From: Pseudomonas sp. GM78
GTDB lineage: Bacteria; Pseudomonadota; Gammaproteobacteria; Pseudomonadales; Pseudomonadaceae
Reading direction: 5' to 3'
Length of the DNA stretch: 64,000 nucleotides
NCBI RefSeq assembly: GCF_000282475.1
Contig: NZ_AKJF01000198.1
Span: 62,001 to 126,000, forward strand
Part shown: in pieces, positions 31,875-46,219 of the stretch
How positions within the stretch are numbered: position 1 is the stretch's first letter
Layout: each line of letters starts with the position of its first letter
The notes under the pieces: generated by a model
Database searches by the model: none
The model's input: the letters and a program-made list of their open reading frames with translations, nothing else
Told to the model about the DNA's origin: nothing
Position numbers and translations under genes: made by a program

Positions 31875-33395
31875 GTGTCAGTGGAACTTTGGCAGCAGTG
31901 CGTGGAGCTTTTGCGCGATGAGCTGCCTGCCCAACAATTCAACACTTGGATCCGTCCACTACAGGTCGAAGCCGAAGGCGACGAGTTGCGTGTCTATGCA
32001 CCCAATCGTTTCGTCCTGGACTGGGTCAACGAGAAATACCTGAGTCGCGTCCTGGAATTGCTCGACGAGCACGGCAACGGTATGGCGCCTGCGCTTTCCT
32101 TATTAATAGGCAGCAAACGCAGCTCTGCTCCACGCGCCGCGCCGAATGCGCCGCTGGCCGCCGCTGCGGCGTCCCAGGTTCAGGCTGCTGCGGCCGCAGC
32201 AGCTCCTGTGGCTGCACCTGCAACACCCGCCAAGCGTGCAACGCAAAAAACTGCTGAAGTCACCGAGCTTGAGCCTTCTCGAGACAGCTTCGACCCCATG
32301 GCCGGTGCCAGTTCGCAGCAGGCTCCGGTTCGCGCCGAGCAACGTACTGTCCAGGTTGAAGGCGCGCTCAAGCACACCAGCTACCTGAACCGCACCTTTA
32401 CCTTCGAGAACTTCGTTGAGGGTAAGTCCAACCAACTGGCCCGGGCCGCGGCCTGGCAAGTGGCGGACAACCCCAAGCACGGTTACAACCCGCTGTTTCT
32501 TTATGGTGGTGTAGGTCTGGGTAAAACCCACTTGATGCATGCTGTGGGTAACCATCTATTAAAGAAGAACCCGAACGCCAAGGTCGTGTACCTGCATTCC
32601 GAGCGCTTCGTGGCCGACATGGTCAAGGCCCTGCAGCTGAACGCGATCAACGAATTCAAGCGCTTCTACCGTTCGGTGGATGCGTTGCTGATCGACGACA
32701 TTCAGTTCTTCGCCCGCAAGGAACGTTCCCAGGAAGAATTTTTCCACACCTTCAACGCCCTGCTTGAAGGTGGCCAGCAGGTCATTCTTACCAGTGACCG
32801 CTACCCGAAAGAAATCGAAGGCCTTGAAGAACGCTTGAAGTCCCGTTTCGGCTGGGGCCTCACGGTGGCCGTTGAGCCGCCGGAACTGGAAACTCGTGTA
32901 GCGATCCTGATGAAGAAGGCCGACCAGGCCAAAGTCGAACTGCCACACGATGCGGCGTTCTTCATTGCCCAACGCATTCGCTCCAACGTCCGCGAACTGG
33001 AAGGTGCGCTCAAACGCGTGATCGCCCATTCGCACTTCATGGGTCGCGATATCACCATCGAGCTGATTCGCGAGTCCCTGAAGGATCTGTTGGCGCTGCA
33101 AGACAAACTGGTCTCTGTGGATAACATTCAGCGCACCGTCGCCGAGTACTACAAGATCAAGATCTCGGATTTGTTGTCCAAACGTCGTTCGCGTTCGGTC
33201 GCCCGTCCACGTCAGGTCGCCATGGCGTTGTCCAAGGAACTGACCAACCACAGCCTGCCGGAGATCGGTGATGTGTTTGGTGGGCGTGACCACACGACAG
33301 TTTTGCACGCCTGCCGCAAGATCAACGAACTTAAGGAATCCGACGCGGACATCCGCGAGGACTACAAGAACCTGCTGCGTACACTGACCACTTGA
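31875..33395 (+). CDS. dnaA: Replication initiator DnaA
   Basis: A 506-residue AAA+ initiator. Domain I starts [20 protein letters not shown]; domain II is an Ala-rich linker (about residues 85-165). Domain III has Walker [20 protein letters not shown] and Walker [10 protein letters not shown], and domain IV carries the box-binding signature [19 protein letters not shown]. The start is GTG after AGGGGATATCC. A perfect DnaA box also lies in the gene at 33116. Confidence 0.99.
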   Translation: MSVELWQQCVELLRDELPAQQFNTWIRPLQVEAEGDELRVYAPNRFVLDWVNEKYLSRVLELLDEHGNGMAPALSLLIGSKRSSAPRAAPNAPLAAAAASQVQAAAAAAAPVAAPATPAKRATQKTAEVTELEPSRDSFDPMAGASSQQAPVRAEQRTVQVEGALKHTSYLNRTFTFENFVEGKSNQLARAAAWQVADNPKHGYNPLFLYGGVGLGKTHLMHAVGNHLLKKNPNAKVVYLHSERFVADMVKALQLNAINEFKRFYRSVDALLIDDIQFFARKERSQEEFFHTFNALLEGGQQVILTSDRYPKEIEGLEERLKSRFGWGLTVAVEPPELETRVAILMKKADQAKVELPHDAAFFIAQRIRSNVRELEGALKRVIAHSHFMGRDITIELIRESLKDLLALQDKLVSVDNIQRTVAEYYKIKISDLLSKRRSRSVARPRQVAMALSKELTNHSLPEIGDVFGGRDHTTVLHACRKINELKESDADIREDYKNLLRTLTT

Positions 33396-33433
33396 TGAAC
33401 ACCAGCGCAGCTTTTAAGGCAAGGGACTAGACC

Positions 33434-34537
33434 ATGCATTTCACCATTCAACGCGAAGCCCTGTTGAAACCCCTGCAACTGGTCGCAGGCGTCGTCGAGC
33501 GCCGACAGACCTTGCCGGTGCTCTCCAACGTGCTGCTGGTTGTCGAAGGCCAGCAATTGTCGCTGACCGGTACCGACCTTGAAGTCGAGCTGGTTGGTCG
33601 AGTGCAACTCGAAGAGCCTGCTGAAACAGGTTCCATCACCGTGCCTGCACGTAAACTGATGGATATCTGCAAAAGCCTCCCGAACGACGCGCTGATCGAC
33701 ATCAAGGTCGATGAACAGAAGCTGGTGGTGAAGGCTGGCCGTAGCCGCTTCACCCTCTCGACCCTGCCGGCCAACGATTTCCCTACCGTGGAAGAAGGTC
33801 CTGGCTCGCTGACGTGCAGCCTCGAGCAAAGCAAACTGCGTCGCCTGATCGAGCGCACCAGCTTCGCCATGGCCCAGCAGGACGTGCGTTACTACCTCAA
33901 CGGCATGCTGCTGGAAGTCTCGGCAGGCGTCATTCGCGCCGTGGCCACCGACGGTCACCGCTTGGCAATGTGCTCGATGCAGGCTGATATTGGCCAGCCG
34001 GACCGCCATCAGGTCATCGTGCCGCGCAAGGGTATCCTTGAACTGGCACGTTTGCTGACCGAGCCGGACGGTATAGTCAGCATTGTTTTGGGCCAGCACC
34101 ACATTCGCGCTACCACCGGTGAGTTCACCTTCACCTCGAAACTGGTCGACGGCAAATTCCCGGACTACGAGCGCGTTCTGCCAAAAGGCGGCGACAAGCT
34201 GGTGCTTGGTGATCGCCAGGCGTTGCGCGAGGCGTTCAGCCGCACGGCGATTCTGTCCAACGAGAAGTACCGCGGCATCCGCCTGCAACTGGCCGCTGGT
34301 CAGCTGAAGATCCAGGCGAACAACCCGGAGCAGGAAGAAGCGGAAGAGGAAGTTGGCGTAGAGTACAACGGAGGCTCCCTGGAAATCGGCTTCAACGTCA
34401 GCTACTTGCTCGACGTATTGGGCGTGATGACCACCGAACAGGTTCGCCTGATCCTGTCCGACTCCAACAGCAGTGCGCTGGTCCAGGAGTCCGACAACGA
34501 CGACTCGGCCTACGTCGTCATGCCGATGCGTCTGTAA
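33434..34537 (+). CDS. dnaN: DNA polymerase III beta sliding clamp
   Basis: A 367-residue clamp with three similar domains, from MHFTIQREALLKPLQLVAGV to the C-terminal SAYVVMPMRL typical of clamps. It tethers polymerases and repair proteins to DNA. It follows dnaA by 38 bases and precedes recF by 20, in the conserved initiator operon. Confidence 0.99.
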   Translation: MHFTIQREALLKPLQLVAGVVERRQTLPVLSNVLLVVEGQQLSLTGTDLEVELVGRVQLEEPAETGSITVPARKLMDICKSLPNDALIDIKVDEQKLVVKAGRSRFTLSTLPANDFPTVEEGPGSLTCSLEQSKLRRLIERTSFAMAQQDVRYYLNGMLLEVSAGVIRAVATDGHRLAMCSMQADIGQPDRHQVIVPRKGILELARLLTEPDGIVSIVLGQHHIRATTGEFTFTSKLVDGKFPDYERVLPKGGDKLVLGDRQALREAFSRTAILSNEKYRGIRLQLAAGQLKIQANNPEQEEAEEEVGVEYNGGSLEIGFNVSYLLDVLGVMTTEQVRLILSDSNSSALVQESDNDDSAYVVMPMRL

Positions 34538-34557
34538 TCATGTTCAGCAGAAGCTAG

Positions 34558-38084
<3,527 letters not shown>

Positions 38085-38110
38085 TCCCGGTTCACTCGCC
38101 AAACGAAAAA

Positions 38111-38140
38111 GGCCAACGCATGTGCGTTGGCCTTTTTTTT
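38111..38140 (+). terminator. gyrB terminator
   Basis: A 10-bp perfect stem, GGCCAACGCA and TGCGTTGGCC, followed by eight T residues. It lies 26 bases past the gyrB stop. Confidence 0.95.
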
Positions 38141-38190
38141 GAATTTTGAAAGATATTCTGCAGGCGTGAAACACCCACGTTACAGGCATA

Positions 38191-38220
38191 AAAAAACCGG
38201 CTATATCAGCCGGTTTTTTT
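38191..38220 (-). terminator. Second, bidirectional terminator of the convergent region
   Basis: CCGGCT-ATATC-AGCCGG flanked by A6 and T7. On the minus strand it can end the glyQ-glyS-gmhB-hdtS transcript; on the plus strand it backs up the gyrB terminator. Confidence 0.85.
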
Positions 38221-38349
38221 GCGCCCGAAAAAAACTTATGCACGTTTTTCGGGTTTTTTTCGCTTTAAGAAATATCTATATAAATCATCAAGTTAGAAGC
38301 AAAAAAAAGCACTTTTCTCATAAACGGTACACAGGTTATCCACAGAACC

Positions 38350-39129
38350 TCAGACAACCACCTGATCGTTGGCAGCCGGTGCTTGTGGAGCGGGTGGCAA
38401 AGAGCCCATTTCCCGTTGCATCTGCTCGTTCCAGGCCTGAACCCGATCGTTCAAATCGGCGATAGCCCGTGGTCCGCTACCTTCTGCATACATCGGCGCG
38501 CCGATGATCACGGTGATGACGCCCTGCTTCTTCTTCCAGCCGGTTTTTGGCCAGAACTTGCCAGCGTTGTGGGCAATCGGCAGCACCGGTAGCTCGGCAT
38601 TCACCGCCAGCGCCGTACCGCCCCGCGAGAATTTGCCGATGGTGCCGAAGGGAACGCGCGTACCTTCGGGGAAAATCAGCACCCAGACGTTGTCCTTGAG
38701 CAACTCATCGCCTTTCTTGGCGACATGCTTGAGTGCCGCTTTCGGGTTGTCGCGGTCGATGGCGATCGGGCGCAGCATGGCCATCGCCCAGCCGAAGAAA
38801 GGCACGTAGAGCAGTTCGCGCTTGAGCACCTGGCTCAATGGCTCGAAATAGGCTGAGAGAAAGAATGTCTCCCAGGTGCTCTGGTGGTTCGACTGGATCA
38901 CGCAGGGCTGTGCGGGCACGTTCTCGGCACCCTTCACTTCATAGCGAATGCCCAGGAACACCTTGCTCAGCCACAAGGCGCAGCGGCACCAATACACGTT
39001 GATGAACCGATAGCGCGCCTTGAACGGCAGAAAGGGCGCGATAAAAAAACTCAGGCTGCACCACAGCAGAGAGCTGGTGCCCAGCAGCAGGTAAAAGAGA
39101 AATGTTCTGATGGCCTGCAGTATCGACAT
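38350..39129 (-). CDS. hdtS: Lysophosphatidic acid acyltransferase, HdtS/PlsC type
   Basis: A 259-residue membrane enzyme that adds the second acyl chain in phospholipid synthesis. An N-terminal hydrophobic segment (ILQAIRTFLFYLLLGTSSLL) precedes the acyltransferase motifs: SNHQSTWETFFLS (H-x4-E rather than the commoner H-x4-D), and FPEGTRVPFGTIGKFSRGG. The gene order with gmhB and glyS matches hdtS of P. fluorescens F113, first reported as an acyl-homoserine-lactone synthase and later as this acyltransferase. The ATG at 39129 fits the family; a TTG at 39168 with GGGAG seven bases upstream is an alternative. Confidence 0.87.
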   Translation of the reverse strand: MSILQAIRTFLFYLLLGTSSLLWCSLSFFIAPFLPFKARYRFINVYWCRCALWLSKVFLGIRYEVKGAENVPAQPCVIQSNHQSTWETFFLSAYFEPLSQVLKRELLYVPFFGWAMAMLRPIAIDRDNPKAALKHVAKKGDELLKDNVWVLIFPEGTRVPFGTIGKFSRGGTALAVNAELPVLPIAHNAGKFWPKTGWKKKQGVITVIIGAPMYAEGSGPRAIADLNDRVQAWNEQMQREMGSLPPAPQAPAANDQVVV

Positions 39130-39195
39130 GGCGACGTTTACCGTTACGGGCACTGCCCGACTGTTCAAGCGCACTCCCGATCTGTCGAAAGCGCT

Positions 39196-39729
39196 CTAAT
39201 TGTGGATAAGTTCTGCGGCAATCGCCGCCAGATCGTCGAAAATCAAAGTGCCTGCCGGTAGGGTCTTGCCTAAAGTCTTTTCGCCTTTCCCGGTCTTAAC
39301 TAAAACAGGCTGAGAATCGACGGCTTTGGCGGCTTCCAGGTCACCGAGACTATCGCCGACAAACCATAGATCAGTCAGCGATACGTTGTAATGTGCGGCG
39401 ATGCTTTTCAACATCCCGGGTTTGGGCTTGCGGCAATCGCAGCCGTCGTCCGGCCCGTGCGGGCAATAGACGATCAGGCCGACTTCACCACCCTGCTCGG
39501 CCACCAGCGAGCGCAAGCGCGCGTGCATGGCGTCCAGGGTGGCGAGATCGTAATAGCCGCGAGCGATGCCCGACTGGTTGGTGGCGACCGCCACCGTCCA
39601 GCCGGCCTTGCTCAACTGCGCGATGGCTTCGATCGAACCGGGGAGTGGAATCCACTCCTCCACCGACTTGATGTAAGCGTCGGAGTCGTAATTGATCACC
39701 CCGTCCCGATCGAGAATCAGCAGTTTCAA
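39196..39729 (-). CDS. gmhB: D-glycero-beta-D-manno-heptose-1,7-bisphosphate 7-phosphatase
   Basis: A 177-residue HAD phosphatase of the heptose pathway for LPS inner core. Catalytic DxD is in LILDRDGVINYD at the N terminus. Zinc ligands occur in CPHGPDDGCDCRKPKPGM, and the C-terminal acidic motif is FVGDSLGDLEAAKAV. It lies just downstream of glyS. A perfect DnaA box overlaps its last codons (39201). Confidence 0.96.
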   Translation of the reverse strand: MKLLILDRDGVINYDSDAYIKSVEEWIPLPGSIEAIAQLSKAGWTVAVATNQSGIARGYYDLATLDAMHARLRSLVAEQGGEVGLIVYCPHGPDDGCDCRKPKPGMLKSIAAHYNVSLTDLWFVGDSLGDLEAAKAVDSQPVLVKTGKGEKTLGKTLPAGTLIFDDLAAIAAELIHN

Positions 39730-39735
39730 ACAGTC

Positions 39736-41790
39736 TTACCCCAGCAACGAAATATCGGCGACGCCGAGGAACAAGCCACGCAGACGCGCCAGCAGTGCAT
39801 AACGGTTGGCGCGCACATTGGCGTCTTCCGCGTTGACCATCACTGCTTCGAAGAACGCGTCCACCGGCTCGCGCAAGGCGGCCAGGCGTGCCAGCGATTC
39901 GCTGTACTGACGTGCCGCGGCCATAGGCTGGACTGCCTGGTCCGCCTGCTGGATCGCTGAATACAGGGAGAACTCGTTGGCATTGTCGAAGTACTTGGCT
40001 TCCACCACGGTCGGCACCGAGCCTTCGACCTTGCTCAGCAAGTTCGATACGCGCTTGTTCACCGCCGCCAGGGCCGCGGCTTCCGGCAACTTGCGGAAGG
40101 CCTGTACCGCTTGCACGCGCTGGTCGAAGTCCAGGGCCGAGCCCGGGTTCAAGGCGCGAACCGACAGGTAGGTCGCCACGTCGACGCCTTCATCCTCATA
40201 ACGGGCACGCAGACGGTCGAAGATGAACTCCAGCACGGCGTCGTTGAGGCCGGCAGCCTTGACCTTGGCACCGAACGCATTCACGGCGAAGGCCACGGCG
40301 TCGTTCAGGTCCAGATCCAGCTGTTTCTCGATCAGGATACGCAACACACCCAATGCGGCGCGGCGCAGGGCGTAAGGGTCTTTGCTACCGGTCGGCAGCA
40401 TGCCGATGCCGAAGATCCCCACGAGGGTGTCGAGCTTGTCGGCGATGGCCACGGCCGCACCGGTCAGGGTGGACGGCAGTTCAGCGCCGGCACCGCGCGG
40501 CATGTACTGCTCGTTCAGGGCCAGGGCGACGTCTTGCGGCTCGCCGTCATTGAGGGCGTAGTAGTAGCCGGCGACACCTTGCATCTCCGGGAACTCGCCG
40601 ACCATTTCGGTGGCCAGGTCGCATTTCGACAGCAAGCCTGCGCGAGCGGCCCACGAAGCGTTGCCGCCAATGCGTGCTGCGATGTAGGCAGCGAGCTTGG
40701 AAACGCGTTCGGCCTTGTCGTAGACGCTGCCGAGTTTTTCCTGGAACACCACGTTTTGCAGGCGCTGGTTGAAGTCTTCGAGTTTCTGCTTCTTGTCTTG
40801 CTTGAAGAAGAACTCGGCGTCGGTCAGGCGTGGGCGAACCACTTTTTCGTTACCGGCGATGATCTGCTGCGGGTCTTTGCTTTCGATGTTGGCCACGGTA
40901 ATGAAACGTGGCAGCAACTTGCCTTCGGCATCCAGCAGGCAGAAGTACTTCTGGTTGTCCTGCATGGTGGTGATCAGCGCTTCTTGCGGCACATCGAGGA
41001 AACGCTCCTCGAACGAGCACACCAGCGGCACCGGCCATTCGACCAGCGCGGTCACTTCATCGAGCAGGGCTGGCGGAACGATCGCCGTGCCTTCCTGACG
41101 GGTGGCCAGCTCTTCGGTGCGCTTGCTGATGATGTCGCGACGCTCGTTGGCGTCGGCCAGCACGTAAGCGGCACGCAGGTCGGCCAGGTAGCTGGACGGC
41201 GAACCGATGCGCACGCTTTCCGGGTGGTGGAAGCGGTGACCACGGGAATCGCGGCCGGACTTCTGGGCAAGGATGGTGCAGTCGATGACCTGGTCACCGA
41301 GCAGCATTACCAGCCATTGGGTCGGACGCACGAACTCTTCCTTGCGCGCGCCCCAGCGCATGCGCTTCGGAATCGGCAGGTCGTTCAGCGAATCTTCGAC
41401 GATGGTCGGCAGCAGGCTTGCGGTCGGCTTGCCGGCGATGCTCTGGCTGTAGCGCAGTTTCGGGCCGCTCTGATCGATTTCGCTCAGGTCGACGCCGCAC
41501 TTTTTGGCAAAGCCCAGTGCCGCTTGAGTCGGGTTGCCTTCGGCATCGAACGCGGCCTGACGTGGCGGGCCGTCGAGGTTGATGCTGCGATCCGGCTGCT
41601 GGGTGGCCAGCGAGGTGATCAGCACCGCCAGACGGCGCGGCGCGGCATACACGGTTTTGGTCTCGTAGTTCAGGCCGGCAGCTTGCAGGCCCTTGTCGAT
41701 ACCGGCAAGGAACGCCTCGGCCAGGGTGTTCAGGGCCTTGGGTGGCAGTTCTTCAGTGCCCAATTCAACCAGAAAATCCAGAGCACTCAT
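39736..41790 (-). CDS. glyS: Glycyl-tRNA synthetase beta subunit
   Basis: A 684-residue subunit of the alpha2beta2 glycyl-tRNA synthetase that binds tRNA. The N terminus [20 protein letters not shown] and the C-terminal anticodon-binding region ([20 protein letters not shown]) are typical. Its start overlaps the glyQ stop as ATGA, so the subunits are coupled in translation. Confidence 0.98.
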   Translation of the reverse strand: MSALDFLVELGTEELPPKALNTLAEAFLAGIDKGLQAAGLNYETKTVYAAPRRLAVLITSLATQQPDRSINLDGPPRQAAFDAEGNPTQAALGFAKKCGVDLSEIDQSGPKLRYSQSIAGKPTASLLPTIVEDSLNDLPIPKRMRWGARKEEFVRPTQWLVMLLGDQVIDCTILAQKSGRDSRGHRFHHPESVRIGSPSSYLADLRAAYVLADANERRDIISKRTEELATRQEGTAIVPPALLDEVTALVEWPVPLVCSFEERFLDVPQEALITTMQDNQKYFCLLDAEGKLLPRFITVANIESKDPQQIIAGNEKVVRPRLTDAEFFFKQDKKQKLEDFNQRLQNVVFQEKLGSVYDKAERVSKLAAYIAARIGGNASWAARAGLLSKCDLATEMVGEFPEMQGVAGYYYALNDGEPQDVALALNEQYMPRGAGAELPSTLTGAAVAIADKLDTLVGIFGIGMLPTGSKDPYALRRAALGVLRILIEKQLDLDLNDAVAFAVNAFGAKVKAAGLNDAVLEFIFDRLRARYEDEGVDVATYLSVRALNPGSALDFDQRVQAVQAFRKLPEAAALAAVNKRVSNLLSKVEGSVPTVVEAKYFDNANEFSLYSAIQQADQAVQPMAAARQYSESLARLAALREPVDAFFEAVMVNAEDANVRANRYALLARLRGLFLGVADISLLG

Positions 41791-42740
41791 TGTGCAGCCT
41801 CCAGCTTGGCCAGTACTTCGTCACGCAGGTCCGGGGTCGCCATCGGGAAGCCCAGCTTGGCGCGAGCCAGCAGGTAGGCTTGCGCAACGGAACGCGCCAG
41901 GGTGCGTACACGCAGGATGTATTGCTGACGCGCGGTTACCGAAATTGCACGGCGCGCATCCAGCAGGTTGAAGGTGTGGGACGCCTTCAACACCATTTCG
42001 TAGCTCGGCAACGGCAGCGGCTGGTCGAGTTCGATCAGGCGCTTGGCTTCGCTTTCGTAGAAATCGAACAGTTCGAACAGCTTCTCGACGTTGGCGTGTT
42101 CGAAGTTGTAGGTCGACTGTTCCACTTCGTTCTGGTGGAACACGTCGCCGTAGGTCACTTTGCCGAACGGACCGTCAGCCCAGACCAGGTCGTAGACCGA
42201 GTCCACGCCTTGCAGGTACATGGCCAGACGCTCGAGGCCGTAGGTGATCTCTCCGGTCACCGGGTAGCATTCGATGCCGCCCGCTTGCTGGAAGTAGGTG
42301 AACTGGGTCACTTCCATGCCGTTGAGCCAGACTTCCCAGCCCAGACCCCAGGCGCCGAGGGTCGGCGATTCCCAGTTGTCTTCGACGAAGCGGATGTCAT
42401 GCACCAATGGGTCCAGGCCCACGTGCTTGAGGGAGCCCAGGTACAGCTCCTGGAAGTTGTCCGGGTTCGGCTTGAGCACTACCTGGAACTGGTAGTAGTG
42501 CTGCAGACGGTTCGGGTTTTCGCCGTAGCGGCCGTCAGTCGGGCGACGACTTGGCTGCACATAAGCGGCGTTCCAGGTTTCCGGGCCAATGGCGCGCAGG
42601 AATGTTGCGGTGTGGAAAGTGCCGGCGCCTACTTCCATATCGTAGGGCTGAAGTACCACACAACCTTGCTCGGCCCAGTATTGCTGGAGGGCGAGGATCA
42701 AGTCTTGGAAGGTACGCACGGCTGGCGTAGGCTGGCTCAC
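41787..42740 (-). CDS. glyQ: Glycyl-tRNA synthetase alpha subunit
   Basis: The 317-residue catalytic subunit charging tRNA-Gly. The class II core shows [38 protein letters not shown] and the C-terminal [14 protein letters not shown]. The start is GTG at 42740 with AGGTG six bases upstream ([13 protein letters not shown]); sequence further upstream belongs to the divergent tag promoter region. Confidence 0.98.
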   Translation of the reverse strand: MSQPTPAVRTFQDLILALQQYWAEQGCVVLQPYDMEVGAGTFHTATFLRAIGPETWNAAYVQPSRRPTDGRYGENPNRLQHYYQFQVVLKPNPDNFQELYLGSLKHVGLDPLVHDIRFVEDNWESPTLGAWGLGWEVWLNGMEVTQFTYFQQAGGIECYPVTGEITYGLERLAMYLQGVDSVYDLVWADGPFGKVTYGDVFHQNEVEQSTYNFEHANVEKLFELFDFYESEAKRLIELDQPLPLPSYEMVLKASHTFNLLDARRAISVTARQQYILRVRTLARSVAQAYLLARAKLGFPMATPDLRDEVLAKLEAAQ

Positions 42741-42821
42741 GAAATTCACCTGTTTCTTGGGCTGCGATTTAAAGAGCGGGAGTATACCCGATTCGTTGCT
42801 GCGCACGCCCCCTGGAGCCCT

Positions 42822-43379
42822 ATGCCACGCTGCTTTTGGTGTACCGAAGATCCGCTGTACATGGCTTATCACGATCAGGAGTGGGGCACGCCGCTACGCG
42901 ATGCGCAGGCATTGTTCGAGTTGCTTTTGCTCGAAGGGTTCCAGGCCGGCCTTTCCTGGATCACCGTCCTACGCAAACGCGAGCATTATCGCCAGGTGAT
43001 GTACGGCTTCGACGTGCAGCGCGTGGCGCAGATGAGCGACGCGGAAATCGATGAATTGATGCTCGACCCGGGGATCATCCGCAATCGCCTCAAGCTCAAG
43101 GCGGCCCGACGCAATGCCCAGGCCTGGATGGCGCTGGAGGACCCGGTAGGGTTTCTCTGGTCCTTTGTCGGTGGCATGCCGAAGATCAATCATTTCAAGG
43201 ATCGCAGCGAAGTGCCGGCCATCACGCCCGAGGCGGTGGAGATGAGCAAAGGCTTGAAAAAGGCCGGGTTCACCTTCGTTGGCCCGACCATTTGCTACGC
43301 GCTGATGCAGGCTTCGGGCATGGTCATGGACCACACCCGCGATTGCGATCGCTACGCGCAGCTGGTCAACGGCGGTTAG
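42822..43379 (+). CDS. tag: DNA-3-methyladenine glycosylase I
   Basis: A 185-residue base-excision enzyme removing 3-methyladenine. The zinc-snap residues are visible: Cys4 and His in [19 protein letters not shown], and the C-terminal MDHTRDC. The ATG at 42822 follows GGAG by four bases; the frame extends far upstream only as an antisense shadow of glyS and glyQ. It is divergent from glyQ. Confidence 0.97.
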   Translation: MPRCFWCTEDPLYMAYHDQEWGTPLRDAQALFELLLLEGFQAGLSWITVLRKREHYRQVMYGFDVQRVAQMSDAEIDELMLDPGIIRNRLKLKAARRNAQAWMALEDPVGFLWSFVGGMPKINHFKDRSEVPAITPEAVEMSKGLKKAGFTFVGPTICYALMQASGMVMDHTRDCDRYAQLVNGG

Positions 43380-43419
43380 AATAGCCGCCTCGCGCACAGC
43401 ACAAGATCAGGAGTGACCT

Positions 43420-44307
43420 GTGGATAAGTTTAAAGGCGCCTTGCTGGTAGGCGCTCTACGGCTGTTTGCCCTGCTGCCGTGGCGGGCAGTACAGGCTGTC
43501 GGCTCGGCGATTGGCTGGGTGATGTGGAAAACCCCCAACCGTTCCCGCGACGTGGTGCGGATCAACCTCTCCAAATGCTTTCCGGATATGGATCCTGCCG
43601 AACGCGAGCGTCTGGTCGGCCAGAGCCTGAAAGACATTGGCAAGTCCCTGACCGAAAGCGCCTGTGCCTGGATCTGGCCGGCCCAGCGCTCCATCGACCT
43701 GGTTCGCGAAGTGGAAGGCCTCGACGTATTGAAAGACGCCCTCGCCTCTGGCAAAGGCGTGGTGGGCATCACCAGTCACCTGGGCAACTGGGAAGTGCTC
43801 AACCACTTTTACTGCAGCCAGTGCAAACCGATCATTTTCTATCGTCCGCCAAAATTGAAAGCGGTGGATGAATTGCTGCAAAAGCAACGGGTGCAACTGG
43901 GCAACAAGGTGGCCGCTTCCACCAAGGAAGGTATTCTCAGCGTGATCAAGGAAGTGCGCAGGGGTGGTGCAGTGGGCATTCCCGCCGACCCGGAACCGGC
44001 AGAATCCGCCGGGATCTTCGTGCCGTTCTTCGCCGTACAGGCGCTGACCAGCAAGTTTGTGCCGAACATGCTCGCCGGTGGCAAAGCGGTTGGCGTGTTC
44101 CTGCATGCGCTGCGGCTGCCGGACGGTTCGGGTTACAAGGTGATCCTGGAAGCCGCGCCCGAGGCGATGTACAGCACCGATACCGCCACGTCTTGCGCTG
44201 CCATGAGCCAGGTCGTCGAGCGCTATGTACGGGCATATCCGAGCCAGTACATGTGGAGCATGAAGCGCTTCAAGAAGCGTCCTCCGGGTGAAGAACGCTG
44301 GTATTGA
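43420..44307 (+). CDS. lpxL: Lipid A late acyltransferase (LpxL/HtrB family)
   Basis: A 295-residue inner-membrane enzyme transferring a secondary acyl chain to lipid A. The active-site H-x4-E motif is HLGNWE at about residue 125, and an N-terminal hydrophobic segment (LLVGALRLFALLPWRAVQAV) anchors it. The start is GTG, six bases after AGGAG, and lies inside a perfect DnaA box (43419-43427). Which secondary acyl position it modifies cannot be told. Confidence 0.93.
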   Translation: MDKFKGALLVGALRLFALLPWRAVQAVGSAIGWVMWKTPNRSRDVVRINLSKCFPDMDPAERERLVGQSLKDIGKSLTESACAWIWPAQRSIDLVREVEGLDVLKDALASGKGVVGITSHLGNWEVLNHFYCSQCKPIIFYRPPKLKAVDELLQKQRVQLGNKVAASTKEGILSVIKEVRRGGAVGIPADPEPAESAGIFVPFFAVQALTSKFVPNMLAGGKAVGVFLHALRLPDGSGYKVILEAAPEAMYSTDTATSCAAMSQVVERYVRAYPSQYMWSMKRFKKRPPGEERWY

Positions 44308-44332
44308 ATCTGTTGGCTTACGCTATCTTCCA

Positions 44333-44647
44333 TCAGTGCGCCTGACGGTCGAGCTTCTTCAGAAACACTGTCATTTCTTTCTCGGCCTGCTTATCGCCGT
44401 GGTTTTGGGCGGCTTCCAGGCCTTTCTCCCAGGCTTGTCGCGCCGCTGCAAAATCCGCCAGCGCCAGATGAGCCTTGCCTAACAGCTTCCAGGCAGCCGA
44501 GTACTTCGGATCGATCTCGACGCAGCGCTGGAAATGCTCGACTGCCTTGGCGTTATCCCCAAGATCCAGGTAACCCTTGCCCAAGCCGAAGCGCAGCAAT
44601 GAGTTATCCACACCCTTGGCGAGCATTTTTTCCAGGGATTCGATCAT
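44333..44647 (-). CDS. Small tetratricopeptide-repeat protein
   Basis: A 104-residue soluble protein built of about two TPR units (LLRFGLGKGYLDLGDNAKAV and SAAWKLLGKAHLALADFAAA), with no signal peptide. It is probably a protein-interaction adaptor; no partner is indicated. It is convergent with lpxL and lies downstream of trkA on the same strand, separated by a REP doublet. Confidence 0.87.
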   Translation of the reverse strand: MIESLEKMLAKGVDNSLLRFGLGKGYLDLGDNAKAVEHFQRCVEIDPKYSAAWKLLGKAHLALADFAAARQAWEKGLEAAQNHGDKQAEKEMTVFLKKLDRQAH

Positions 44648-44701
44648 CGGTGGATTCCTTTTTGAAGTTGATCAGGGACAGCGTTGTGTTCTTGAGATTG
44701 C

Positions 44702-44794
44702 TTGCGCGGGCAAGCCCGCTCCCACAGGGTTCTCGGCGGTACACAACTTTTATGTCCACCGGAGATCACTGTGGGAGCTGGCTTGCTCGCGAAG
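44702..44794. repeat. REPIN-like inverted REP doublet
   Basis: The left arm GCGGGCAAGCCCGCTCCCAC and right arm GTGGGAGCTGGCTTGCTCGC (imperfect complements) are separated by about 40 bases in the gap between trkA and the TPR gene. This is a typical Pseudomonas REP pair that can fold as a hairpin. Confidence 0.85.
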
Positions 44795-44823
44795 AGGTCC
44801 GCCTGGCCACCGCAAATGTCGAA

Positions 44824-46197
44824 TCAGAAAAAACTCAATCCGACATGGAACAGCTTTTCCACATCGCGAATATGCTTTTTATCCACAAGGAACAGAATCA
44901 CATGGTCGCCGGCGGCGATCACGGTGTCATCGTGCGCGATAATCACCTCTTCATCGCGAATAATGGCGCCAATGGTGGTGCCAGGCGGCAAGCCAATGTT
45001 CTCGATGGCCTTGCCGATCACCTTGCTCGACTTCGCATCGCCATGGGCAATGGCCTCGATGGCTTCAGCAGCACCGCGGCGCAACGAGTGCACGCTGACG
45101 ATATCGCCGCGACGCACGTGAGCCAGCAAGGTGCCAATGGTCGCCAGTTGCGGGCTGATGGCGATGTCGATGTCGCCACCCTGGATCAGGTCGACGTAGG
45201 CCGGGTTGTTGATGATGGTCATCACCTTCTTCGCCCCCAGGCGCTTGGCCAGCAGCGATGACATGATGTTGGCTTCGTCATCGTTGGTCAGGGCCAGGAA
45301 GATGTCTGCGTCGGCGATGTTCTCTTCCAGCAGCAGGTCACGGTCGGAGGCGCTGCCCTGCAACACCACGGTGCTGTCGAGATTGTCCGAGAGATGGCGG
45401 CAGCGTGCCGGGTTCATCTCGATGATCTTCACCTGGTAACGGCTTTCAATGGCTTCGGCCAGACGTTCGCCGATCTGCCCACCGCCAGCGATGACGATGC
45501 GCTTGTAAGTCTCGTCGAGACGACGCATTTCACTCATGACCGCGCGAATGTTCGCCCGAGCGGCGATGAAAAACACTTCGTCGTCCGCTTCGATCACCGT
45601 ATCGCCCTGCGGCAGGATCGGCCGGTCGCGACGGAAAATCGCCGCCACGCGGGTTTCAACATTCGGCATGTGTTCACGCAGCTGGCGCAGTTGCTGACCC
45701 ACCAGCGGTCCGCCGTAATAGGCCCGCACCGCGACCAGCTGCGCCTTGCCCTCGGCGAAGTCGATCACCTGCAAAGCGCCCGGATGCTGGATCAGGCGCT
45801 TGATGTAGTTGGTGACCACTTGCTCGGGGCTGATCAGCACATCCACCGGGATCGCTTCGTTGTCGAACAGTTCGTTGCGGGTCAGGTACGCCGCTTCACG
45901 GACGCGGGCGATCTTGGTCGGTGTATGAAACAGGGTGTGGGCAACCTGGCAGGCCACCATGTTGGTTTCATCGCTGCTGGTCACGGCGACCAGCATGTCG
46001 GCATCGTCGGCACCGGCCTGGCGCAGGATGCTCGGCAGCGAACCGCGGCCCTGCACCGTGCGGATGTCCAGCCGGTCACCGAGGTCACGCAGGCGTTCGC
46101 CATCGGTGTCGACCACGGTAATGTCATTCGCTTCGCTTGCCAGGTGCTCCGCCAGCGAACCGCCGACCTGCCCCGCTCCGAGGATGATGATTTTCAT
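44824..46197 (-). CDS. trkA: Trk potassium-uptake regulatory protein TrkA
   Basis: A 457-residue cytoplasmic protein with two RCK units, each with a Rossmann NAD-binding domain ([18 protein letters not shown] at residue 2; [18 protein letters not shown] near 235) and a TrkA-C domain. It gates the TrkH/TrkG potassium channel, which is not encoded here. It follows rsmB on the minus strand with a 22-base gap. Confidence 0.97.
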   Translation of the reverse strand: MKIIILGAGQVGGSLAEHLASEANDITVVDTDGERLRDLGDRLDIRTVQGRGSLPSILRQAGADDADMLVAVTSSDETNMVACQVAHTLFHTPTKIARVREAAYLTRNELFDNEAIPVDVLISPEQVVTNYIKRLIQHPGALQVIDFAEGKAQLVAVRAYYGGPLVGQQLRQLREHMPNVETRVAAIFRRDRPILPQGDTVIEADDEVFFIAARANIRAVMSEMRRLDETYKRIVIAGGGQIGERLAEAIESRYQVKIIEMNPARCRHLSDNLDSTVVLQGSASDRDLLLEENIADADIFLALTNDDEANIMSSLLAKRLGAKKVMTIINNPAYVDLIQGGDIDIAISPQLATIGTLLAHVRRGDIVSVHSLRRGAAEAIEAIAHGDAKSSKVIGKAIENIGLPPGTTIGAIIRDEEVIIAHDDTVIAAGDHVILFLVDKKHIRDVEKLFHVGLSFF

Positions 46198-46219
46198 CCA
46201 GTCACTCCGTTGAATCCGT

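Larger units (their letters stand above)
38085..38349. other. Convergent intergenic region after gyrB
   Basis: This 265-bp gap between gyrB and the convergent acyltransferase gene holds two terminators (38111-38140 and 38191-38220), an AT-rich stretch and a perfect DnaA box at 38336-38344. No gene was found. Confidence 0.7.

Noticed and set aside
40111-41877. 588-codon open frame antisense to glyS
   Set aside because: A shadow of glyS with no ribosome-binding site or motif.
41742-42821. N-terminal extension of tag
   Set aside because: It overlaps glyQ and glyS antisense; the ATG at 42822 has a ribosome-binding site and the family N terminus.
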